This document shows positions 1 to 6,682 of a stretch of DNA of 12,107 nt, in pieces; position 1 is the first letter of the stretch; the number at the start of each line of letters is the position of its first letter. The notes below the pieces were generated by a model, which searched no databases, was not told the DNA's origin, and saw nothing but the letters and a program-made list of their open reading frames with translations. The position numbers and the translations under genes were made by a program. The DNA comes from Strigomonas culicis. Its lineage: Eukaryota > Euglenozoa > Kinetoplastea > Trypanosomatida > Trypanosomatidae. Location of the stretch: positions 1 to 12,107 of the forward strand of contig AUXH01000577.1 of NCBI GenBank assembly GCA_000482145.1, in the 5' to 3' direction.

Positions 1-2597
1 GCCAGCGCCGGCGACGTGTCGGGCGACGGCGCCGCGGTGGTGGCGGCCGCCGCCGCCGTCGCCGCCGCGCGGTGCGCCGCCGCGCTGGAGCTCGCCTGCG
101 CGAGGCGGCGCCGGAGGTCCTCCTTTTCCTTTCGCTGCGCCGTCCGCTGCGCGTCGAGCTGCTCCCGCGCGGCGGCCACCGCCGCGGCGCCGCCGCCCTC
201 CGCGGGGAGCGCCCCGGTCGGCGGGGAGGCGGTGGAGAGCGACCCGCCGGCGTTCAGCTCCCGCAGGATCTTCTTCTTCTCCGCGTGCTCGTAGGCGTGG
301 ATCTCCTCGTCGACCTCCGCGCGGGTGGCGTCCTCCTCCGCCGTGTAGTTCGCCGCGCGCCGCGCGAGCACGGCGCGCTTGCTCTCCTCCAGCGCGCGCC
401 GCTCCGTCTCCACCGCGGCCGTGAGGAGCTCCTCCAGCATCGCCTCGCGCGTCTCCTGCAGCTCCTGCGCCTTGCGGGCCTCCATCGCCGCCAGCTTCGC
501 CTCGTACGTGCGCAGCGCCAGCTCGTTCTCCGCGACCGCCTTGTCCGCCTTGTGGTGCGCCTCCAGTTCCATCCGCTCGCGGCGCGCGGTCACCTCGCGC
601 CGGTAGAACTCGAGGTCGGCCGCGACCGCCGCCTCCACGAGGGCGTCGAGCGACTTGCCGGCGCCGGCGGGGTCGGCCAGCTCAGCGGCGAGCCGCGCGC
701 GGAGCTCTTCTTGCAGCCCCGCGTAGAAGGCGGTCCTCTCCGTGAGGCTCTGCGCGTGCTGCGCCTTGAGCTCCGCCAGCGCGGCGCCCGGCCCCGCGGC
801 CGGGCACGCCGACGTCGGGCTCTCCGCCGGCGTGTCGGCGGTGGAGGCCGCGCCGCCCGCGCTCAGCCGCTCGTCGCGCTCCCGCTTCAGCGCCGCGAGG
901 GCCTCCTGGCGCTGCTGCTCGTAGCGCTGCCGCAGCAGGACGAGCTGGCGGCTGAGGGTCGGCGCGGCCGCGGCGCCGACGCTGACGGCCACGGGGCCCT
1001 CCGCCGCGCACAGGTCCTTGCGCAGCTGCGCGAGGACGGGCTCGCGCTGCGCCGCGCGCCGCGCCGTCTCCCGCGCGTGCGCGTCACGGAGCTCCTCCAG
1101 CCGCGCGGCCCTCGTCGCGGCGAGGGTCGCCAGGCCGCCGGGCGGCGCCGCGCTGCGGCTGGCCGCCTGCGCCTGCTGCCGCGCCGCTTCCGCCGCCACC
1201 GCGGCCTCGAGCCGCTCCTTCTCCGCCTCGAGGGCCGCGCACGCCGCCGCGTGGGCGCGCTGGAGGCCCTGCTCGCGCTCTTGGAAGAGCCGCTGCGCCT
1301 CCGCCGCGACGACGGGTACCGTGGTGTACGCGGCCCGCTGCTTGTCGAACGCCGCCTCGAGCGCCTCCCGCGCGCGCCTCGCGCCGGCCGCCACCTCCGC
1401 CTCGACGCGGCGCAGCCCGGCGGCGAGGTCGGCGGCCGCGCGCCGCTCGGCCTCCTGCACCTCCGCGCATGCCGCGCGCTGGTGCTCCGCCCGCAGCCGC
1501 GCCACCTGCGCCCGCAGCCCCTCCGCCTGCCGCTCGAGCTCGTAGAGCTGCGGCCGGTACGTGTCGTCGCAGCGCTGCCGCGTCGACTGCAGCCGCGTCT
1601 GCTGCGCCTCACTCGCGGCGGCGGCGGCGGCCTCGCGCCGCCGGCGGTCCTCCGCCAGCAGCTCCTGCATGTCCGCCGCGTGGAGGTCCCGCAGTGCCTG
1701 CAGCCGCGCCTCGGAGAGCCGCGTCGCCTCGCGCTGGTCCTCCTCCAGCTTCGCGCGCAGCTCCGCGCGGAAGCGCTCCTCCAGCGCGCGCTCTGCCTCG
1801 GACAGCAGCGGCGTGGCGGGCGCCGCCGCCGCGGGGGTGCCGGCGATGGAGGCCGTGCCGGCGGGGCTCGCAAAGCCGCTGTTCGACTGGCCGAGCGTCG
1901 GACTGAGGCATGCCACATTCACGCGCGGCGGCTTCTGCGTCGTCCCGGTCGTCGGCGCGAGCCGCGGCGTGCTGAGGGCGGAGGTGCTGCCGGGGCTCAG
2001 GCCGCTCCGCTGGAAGTCGAAGGAGACGCCGCTGTTTTCCATGGAGAGCGCGTGGCGCGTCGATGACACTTCGCTGATGCCGACGGCGTCCAGTGTGGTG
2101 GCGCGGCCCGCCTTCTTCGCCTTGGCGGGTGACCCGCCCAGGCCGCTGCTGTTGGACCTGCTGTTCGTCCGGGGGGTGTCCTTCCCCTCCTGCCGCTGCT
2201 GCGGCTGCTGCTGGAGCTTCGCCTTTTCCTTCTGGAACTTCTCGCGAAACACGTCGTCGAGAGGGTGCTCCCAGCGGCTCTCTCCCGTCTTGAAGTTGAA
2301 GTAGTAGATCTCGTCCTCGTTCGTGCGGCAGGGGCGCCACTCCTTGGGCAGCGCCGTCTTCAGCCCCTCGCGCGCGATCCACAGCAGTGGCTTGTCCTCC
2401 GGCATCTTCATGCCGATCCACTCGGCGAACTCGTTGATCTCGCTCTCCGCCGGCTCGTAGTTCGAGTCGACGTTGTAGTCCAGCACCTGCGACACGGTGC
2501 CATCCTCCGCGACGTAGGTCTCACCGGTGGGCGGCACCACCACATCCTCCTTCTCGCCCTCGCGGCGGCCCGCGTGTGTGGTGTTCCCACGGGGCAT
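1..2597 (-). CDS. CEP164: CEP164-like basal-body/transition-fibre protein, 3' end outside the window
   Basis: Partial gene, at least 865 codons, running off the low-coordinate edge with no in-frame stop. The ATG at 2597 is the first possible start, because an in-frame TAG lies three codons upstream (2604-2606). Seen: residues 41-80 are YNVDSNYEPAESEINEFAEW followed by a PLLWIAREGL segment, then a WW domain at about 83-113 (LPKEW, EIYYFNF, W109, P112; the two tryptophans are W87 and W109). This order closely matches the N-terminus of animal CEP164. Residues 140-263 are Ser/Thr/Pro-rich and probably disordered. From about 265 the protein is a Glu/Arg/Ala-rich coiled coil, broken by a Gly/Pro/Ala linker near 781-805, with an Ala/Thr-rich stretch at the window edge. 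Known: CEP164 is a distal-appendage protein needed for ciliogenesis; trypanosomes have several paralogues at transition fibres, one of which limits flagellum length. Inferred: a similar role at the basal body here. Which paralogue (A, B or C) it is cannot be decided. Confidence 0.85.
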   Translation of the reverse strand, partial: MPRGNTTHAGRREGEKEDVVVPPTGETYVAEDGTVSQVLDYNVDSNYEPAESEINEFAEWIGMKMPEDKPLLWIAREGLKTALPKEWRPCRTNEDEIYYFNFKTGESRWEHPLDDVFREKFQKEKAKLQQQPQQRQEGKDTPRTNSRSNSSGLGGSPAKAKKAGRATTLDAVGISEVSSTRHALSMENSGVSFDFQRSGLSPGSTSALSTPRLAPTTGTTQKPPRVNVACLSPTLGQSNSGFASPAGTASIAGTPAAAAPATPLLSEAERALEERFRAELRAKLEEDQREATRLSEARLQALRDLHAADMQELLAEDRRRREAAAAAASEAQQTRLQSTRQRCDDTYRPQLYELERQAEGLRAQVARLRAEHQRAACAEVQEAERRAAADLAAGLRRVEAEVAAGARRAREALEAAFDKQRAAYTTVPVVAAEAQRLFQEREQGLQRAHAAACAALEAEKERLEAAVAAEAARQQAQAASRSAAPPGGLATLAATRAARLEELRDAHARETARRAAQREPVLAQLRKDLCAAEGPVAVSVGAAAAPTLSRQLVLLRQRYEQQRQEALAALKRERDERLSAGGAASTADTPAESPTSACPAAGPGAALAELKAQHAQSLTERTAFYAGLQEELRARLAAELADPAGAGKSLDALVEAAVAADLEFYRREVTARRERMELEAHHKADKAVAENELALRTYEAKLAAMEARKAQELQETREAMLEELLTAAVETERRALEESKRAVLARRAANYTAEEDATRAEVDEEIHAYEHAEKKKILRELNAGGSLSTASPPTGALPAEGGGAAAVAAAREQLDAQRTAQRKEKEDLRRRLAQASSSAAAHRAAATAAAAATTAAPSPDTSPAL

Positions 2598-3087
2598 CGT
2601 CGTCTAGCGCGGTGACGTGCTTCTAGTACAGAAACAAAACAAAAAGAAAAAAAAGATCTAATGAATTGAAAAAAAGAGGTGTATAATAAAGAACAGAAAG
2701 ATTCTTCAAGAGAGAAAATAGTAAAAGAAGTAGGCTGAGAGCAGGAAACTATTGCTCTACTTTTTTTTAATCACTCTCTGCTCAAATGAGCAACAACAAA
2801 AAAAATCTTTCTTTTCTTTTCTTTTTTTTTTATGTGTTGTTCCGCTTGCAGAAAGAAAAAGAGAAAAGGGGGAGAAATACAAATATACATACTGTGGTTG
2901 CGGTGTGTAGTGGTAATGCTACATGACATGGATACTTTTTTTTTATAGTGCTTTGTTTTTTTCTTTTCTTTTTTTGTCTTTGCATGTTGTTTTATACTAC
3001 AACTCCCTGTGGGTGTGGGTGTAGGTGTATATGTTCTATCCTGCACCTATGCGTACACGGTCAGTGGTGGTGGTGCTGCGCCACCCG
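2598..3087. other. Intergenic region between MCM6 and the CEP164-like gene
   Basis: This 490-base AT-rich spacer holds no credible gene. Reading on the coding (minus) strand it should contain the 3' UTR of MCM6 followed by the trans-splice signals and short 5' UTR of the CEP164-like gene. Many A and T homopolymers are visible, for example the T-runs near 2761-2768, 2824-2832 and 2936-2944. A small perfect inverted repeat, TGCTCA-AA-TGAGCA, lies at 2779-2792. Polyadenylation in trypanosomatids is coupled to the downstream splice acceptor and has no fixed motif, so I do not place a poly(A) site. Confidence 0.8.
2623..2656 (-). promoter_or_regulatory. Probable spliced-leader acceptor and pyrimidine tract of the CEP164-like gene
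   Basis: On the coding strand a pyrimidine-rich tract (2656 down to about 2630, almost all T with single C, G and A interruptions) is followed by TACTAG. Its AG (2624-2623) is the first AG after the tract. Trans-splicing there would leave a 25-nt 5' UTR (2622-2598) without any upstream ATG. A pyrimidine tract followed by the first AG is the known trypanosomatid acceptor rule; its use here is inferred. Confidence 0.7.
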
Positions 3088-5652
3088 TTACTGCTGCGTG
3101 ACGTCCGTCACGTAGTTCGGGTCGAGGAAAATGCGCGCCGGCTCGCCCTCCGCGAGCTCGACCTCGAGCAGCTTCCCCTCCTTCACCATCTTGCTCAGCA
3201 CCAGGTTCACGTAGCGCAGCTCCACCTCGAGCTGGCCGCGGTGCAGCGAGCGCACCTGCTCCAGGTACCACGACGCGAGCTCCTGCCGCGTCGGGGCCTG
3301 CGCCTCGCCCAGCGCCTGCAGCCGCACGACAAGGCGGTTCACGATGCTGAAGAAGTGGTCTGCGGTGATCACGACGCGCTTCTGCGGCGCCGGCGCGGTG
3401 GCGGTGCTGGCCGTGTCGGCCGCCGCCGTGCCGGGGGCCGGCGGCGGCGTCGGCGCGGCGGGCGCCCGCTCCTGCTTGACGGCGGGCGGCTCCGCGAGGT
3501 CCTCCGGGCGGTCGGCCGCGCCGCCGATGATGCCGGTGAGCTCGACCTCCGTCATGTCCAGCGTGGACAGCGACTGGCGCATGAGCTCCAGCGCCACCTC
3601 CACGTGCGACGGCAGCACGTCGTCGCTGAGGTGCAGCTTCGCGGTCGCCTCCGAGAGTCGGATCATGCTCTCCAGCAGCCGCGTCGTCACGCGGAACACC
3701 TTGCTCCGGTTGGACAGCGAGTCCTGCAGGCGGAGGTCGCGGTAGGCCGCCACGATCAGCGCGGAGGCCTCCGGCGTCATGCGGGGCTGCAGCGAGCGCG
3801 CGTAGCGCAGGTACAGCTGGAAGTCCTCCGTCGACAGCGGCGGCTGCACCGCGACGCCGCCAAAGCGGTGCAGTCGCAGCAGCTGGTCCGCGATCGCGAA
3901 GTCCGCGTCGTCGCCGGTGTCATCCACGATGACAAACATGAGGTCGAAGCGCGACATGATGGGCGCCGTCATGGTGACGTTGTGCTGCAGCGGCTTGCGG
4001 CGGTCGTACTTTCCACCGATGGGGTTCATCGCCGCGAGCAGCGACGTCTTGGCGTTCAGCGTCGCCTTGATGCCCGCCTTCGCGATCGAGATGGTCTGCT
4101 GCTCCATCGCCTCGTGGATCGCCACCTGGTCCTTGATGTCCATCTTGTCGAACTCGTCGATGCAGCAGACGCCGTGGTCGCTGAGCATGAGCGCGCCGGC
4201 CTCGATGGTGCGCTCGCCGGTGTCGGCATCGCGCGTGACGGTCGCGGTGAGGCCGCTCGCGGTGGAGGACTTCCCACTCGTGTACACCCCGCGCGGGACG
4301 TTGTTTGACACCCACCGCAGGAACTGCGACTTGGCCGTCGACGGGTCGCCGACGATGCAGATGTTGATGTCGCCGCGCAGCGCGATGCGCTCGAGGGTGG
4401 TCTTGGACACGCCGCCGACCATCTGCAGCAGTAGGCCTAGCTTCACCACGTCGTGTTTGAAGATGTGCGGCGCGACGCAGCGGGTGAACACCTTCAGGAG
4501 GCTGTCCATCCGCCGTATGCGCTGTACGCGCAGCCGCTCCGCGGGGGTCAGCACCACCGCCACGTGCTCCGCGGCGGCCCCGCCCTCGGGCACCTCCTTC
4601 ACCGCCTCCGTCATCTTGCGGTCGTCGCCGGTGCTGTCCGTGATGGTCGTCGCCAGAAAGCACATGCGGTAGTTCAGTTCCCGCACGCCGAGGGCGCGGA
4701 GGCCGGTCGCGCCCTCGAGGTCTGCCTGCGCATCGTGCTGCGCGCGCTGCGCCCCGGTCGTCTGCCGCTGCACCTCGCGGCGGTTCGCCTGGTTCAACAG
4801 CTTCACGACCTCCGGCACCACGATCGGACAGCCCGCCGCGATGATGCGGTCGCCCGGCTTCGCGACCTCGACCGCGTCGCAGCGGACGATCACCTCCACC
4901 GTGCGCGGCATGCACCCGGCTGGGATGTTGTTCGCGTCTTCCTGCATCCGCAGCTTCTGCCAGTCGAGGAACAGCGTCTGCGGGTGGCTCGGCACGAGCT
5001 GGAAGCGGTTCTTGTTCTCGCACTGCGCGTTGCGGCACGTCGGCGGCTCCGTGTAGTGGAACTGCTGATGCACCGGCATGCTCTCCGTGCCGCAGTCCCC
5101 GCAGCGGAAGACGCCGACGACGAGCTCCGGGCGCACCTGCGACGTGCGCGTGACGACGCCTTTGATGGAGCAGAGCTGGCCGACCATCGAGGCTCGCAGC
5201 GCCCGGATCGTCAGGCAGCGCGGCACGTTCGAAAAGACGAGATTGGGGTGGCACTTCCCGCGGTTGTTGTAGTCCTCCGCAAAGTACTGCCCGAGCACGC
5301 GGTCCAGCGCATCGTTGAGGTGCGGCAGGAAGCGCTGGAAGTCCGTCTCCACGACGACCGCCGCGTCCTCGTCGAAGGCGGAGAAGTCGCCCCAGCGCAC
5401 GACGCACGTGGAGCACGCCGCGGAGGTGCTGATGCGCTCCAGCTGCTGCGTGATGTACGCCAGCGGCGGCTCGCCGTCGCCGCCGGCGGCCGCGGCCGGC
5501 TGCGCGAGCACGGGGTCCACCAGGCGGCTCAGGAAGAGGTGCATCACGTCACGGACCCGCATGCCGTCCGCGTCCACCTCGGTGATCGTCGCGGCGGTGT
5601 CGGCGATGGGCGCCGGCAGCGCCGGGTCGTCCGACACAGCGGCCGTGTTCAT
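3088..5652 (-). CDS. MCM6: DNA replication licensing factor MCM6
   Basis: MCM6 is one of six subunits of the MCM2-7 hexamer, the motor of the nuclear CMG replicative helicase. The 854-residue product is near the usual size (human about 820). Seen: an N-terminal OB domain with a zinc finger C184-x2-C187-x18-C206-x4-C211, the same spacing as human MCM6; subunit-typical motifs PELVVGVFRC (175-184) and GLRALGVREL (317-326); Walker A GDPSTAKS (435-442); Walker B CCIDEFDKMD (496-505); sensor-1 N543; arginine-finger motif SRFD (567-570); and sensor-2 region RVTTRLLESMIRLSEA (654-669). A Pro/Ala-rich linker (about 712-757) leads to a C-terminal winged-helix-like segment (about 758-848). All ATPase residues are present, so the gene looks functional. 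The ATG at 5652 gives an N-terminus of normal length; M31 is a less likely alternative. The stop is TAA at 3088-3090. The MCM6 assignment over MCM2-5/7 rests on the zinc-finger spacing and the motifs named above. Confidence 0.96.
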   Translation of the reverse strand: MNTAAVSDDPALPAPIADTAATITEVDADGMRVRDVMHLFLSRLVDPVLAQPAAAAGGDGEPPLAYITQQLERISTSAACSTCVVRWGDFSAFDEDAAVVVETDFQRFLPHLNDALDRVLGQYFAEDYNNRGKCHPNLVFSNVPRCLTIRALRASMVGQLCSIKGVVTRTSQVRPELVVGVFRCGDCGTESMPVHQQFHYTEPPTCRNAQCENKNRFQLVPSHPQTLFLDWQKLRMQEDANNIPAGCMPRTVEVIVRCDAVEVAKPGDRIIAAGCPIVVPEVVKLLNQANRREVQRQTTGAQRAQHDAQADLEGATGLRALGVRELNYRMCFLATTITDSTGDDRKMTEAVKEVPEGGAAAEHVAVVLTPAERLRVQRIRRMDSLLKVFTRCVAPHIFKHDVVKLGLLLQMVGGVSKTTLERIALRGDINICIVGDPSTAKSQFLRWVSNNVPRGVYTSGKSSTASGLTATVTRDADTGERTIEAGALMLSDHGVCCIDEFDKMDIKDQVAIHEAMEQQTISIAKAGIKATLNAKTSLLAAMNPIGGKYDRRKPLQHNVTMTAPIMSRFDLMFVIVDDTGDDADFAIADQLLRLHRFGGVAVQPPLSTEDFQLYLRYARSLQPRMTPEASALIVAAYRDLRLQDSLSNRSKVFRVTTRLLESMIRLSEATAKLHLSDDVLPSHVEVALELMRQSLSTLDMTEVELTGIIGGAADRPEDLAEPPAVKQERAPAAPTPPPAPGTAAADTASTATAPAPQKRVVITADHFFSIVNRLVVRLQALGEAQAPTRQELASWYLEQVRSLHRGQLEVELRYVNLVLSKMVKEGKLLEVELAEGEPARIFLDPNYVTDVTQQ

Positions 5653-5674
5653 GGCGCCGCGGCAGTGGGTGGGT

Positions 5675-5691
5675 CTAGAGGGGAAGGGGGG
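5675..5691 (-). promoter_or_regulatory. Alternative spliced-leader acceptor of MCM6
   Basis: A second, C-rich pyrimidine run on the coding strand (about 5690-5677) ends in CTCTAG, with AG at 5676-5675. If used, the 5' UTR would be only 22 nt (5674-5653). It competes with the T-rich acceptor 29 nt upstream. T-rich tracts are generally preferred over C-rich ones, so I rank this second. Confidence 0.35.
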
Positions 5692-5703
5692 GACTTGTAG
5701 ATT

Positions 5704-5730
5704 CTATGGTGGTGGCAGGAAAAAGAAAAA
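5704..5730 (-). promoter_or_regulatory. Probable spliced-leader acceptor and pyrimidine tract of MCM6
   Basis: On the coding strand a 14-nt pure pyrimidine tract (5730-5717, mostly T) is followed, after CCACCACCA-type sequence, by CATAG. The AG at 5705-5704 is the first AG after the tract. Its use would give a 51-nt 5' UTR (5703-5653) with no upstream ATG. The tract lies directly downstream of the (GA)n run that forms the coding strand of the microsatellite. Confidence 0.6.

Positions 5731-5793
<63 letters not shown>
5731..5793. repeat. (TC)n(TA)n compound microsatellite
   Basis: The plus strand shows a TC-dinucleotide run at 5731-5760, with one phase slip at 5740, joined directly to a perfect TA-dinucleotide run at 5761-5793. 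On the coding strand this reads (TA)n then (GA)n, ending immediately before the T-rich pyrimidine tract of the MCM6 splice acceptor. Tract length is probably polymorphic. Confidence 0.95.
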
Positions 5794-5796
<3 letters not shown>

Positions 5797-6306
5797 TGTA
5801 TGACTTGTGATAGTGGAAGTGAGAGAACAAAAGAAAATGACATAATGGTCATAAAAGCAGCAATCGAATGAATAAAGTTACGCTACGTATAGTGTGTACG
5901 AGTGTGTGTTCGCTTTTTCTTCCTTTTTTCATGAGGAACCGTTTACGCATCTATGAGCGCGTTTAGCATTAAAAGGCGGAGAGATAACATATATATTCTA
6001 AAAGAAAACATATATGTAACAGCAAAGTAAAAAAAAAAAACCAACAATATAATACAAAACATTCGAGCGCAAACGCAACAAAATAACAAGGATTCATATA
6101 GCAACCGTGAAGTGGTCAGATGTCTTCAAAAAAAAAAAGACGATCCGTTTTTTTTGTTGTTTGCTTGTTTAAAAACAGTGTCGATAAGCAAGCACCTCGC
6201 ATGCTCTCCCGTTAATCTGCATCTACTGTAAAACAAAGCAACAGAGAGAAAGCATCAAAGGTGAAAAGAAAAAGGCATTGGCATATAGTTACATGTGGTC
6301 TACAGA

Positions 6307-6334
6307 AAACCTTTTTTTTTCAAAAAAAAGGTTT
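6307..6334. repeat. Perfect 13-bp inverted repeat with 2-nt loop
   Basis: The left arm 6307-6319 is AAACC followed by eight T. The right arm 6322-6334 is eight A followed by GGTTT. The arms are exact reverse complements separated by TC (6320-6321). The next outer pair (6306/6335) does not match. It lies about 350 bases past the stop codon of the membrane-protein gene, so it may form a hairpin in that 3' UTR. It is A/T-rich apart from two G:C pairs, so the stem is long but not very strong. Confidence 0.9.
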
Positions 6335-6682
6335 GAGTAAAGGTGCACTTGGTGTTTTTCATTTTTTCTTCTTTATTCTCTTTTTCTCTTTAAACATATT
6401 TATTTAACGTTTTTTTTTTCTGTTTTCCATATATCGTTCCGCGCATCCATACGTAGACGACCATCGTCGCATAATAAAACAATGACAATACCAACAGGAA
6501 AGGGAAAAAAAGAGAATAGAAAAGAAAAAACACTTGCTATCTGCATAGTTTCCTTCACAAAAAAGAGAAGGAAAAAAAAAACACTGATAATAATAAAAAG
6601 GGAAAAGGGTAAACTAACAACAATACGCAGCGAGAAAAAGAAAAGAAAAAAAGGATCACCTTGCCTGGCAGCGCCAGTGCGA

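Larger units (their letters stand above)
5653..6682. other. Long intergenic region between the Patched/Dispatched-like gene and MCM6
   Basis: This 1030-base AT-rich stretch has no ORF with coding character: possible reading frames are short and made of Lys/Phe/Leu-rich low-complexity sequence. On the coding strand it should start with the 3' UTR of the membrane-protein gene, pyrimidine-rich over about 6660-6485, and end with the splice signals and 5' UTR of MCM6. Contained items listed separately are the 13-bp inverted repeat at 6307-6334, the (TC)n and (TA)n tracts at 5731-5793, and two candidate acceptors. Long A or T runs occur at 6029-6040, 6128-6138, 6148-6155 and 6411-6419. I saw no tRNA, snoRNA-like or other RNA gene by eye. 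Confidence 0.75.

Noticed and set aside
72..2066. Long plus-strand open frame of 664 codons
   Set aside because: It lies antisense to the CEP164-like gene and is Arg/Leu/Gly-rich with no recognisable domain. Long antisense frames are expected opposite very GC3-rich genes.
2771..3046. Minus-strand frame of 91 codons
   Set aside because: Lys-rich low-complexity translation of homopolymer sequence in the intergenic region; no coding character.
4453..5700. Plus-strand open frame of 415 codons
   Set aside because: Antisense to MCM6, whose own frame is fully explained by conserved motifs.
6128..6155. A-run and T-run separated by nine bases as a second hairpin
   Set aside because: The inner bases do not pair in register, so it reduces to two homopolymers of the kind common in this spacer.
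5653..6682. Possible tRNA or other small RNA gene in the long spacer
   Set aside because: No cloverleaf, box A/B or other RNA signature was seen by eye; the sequence is mostly A/T homopolymers and dinucleotide repeats.
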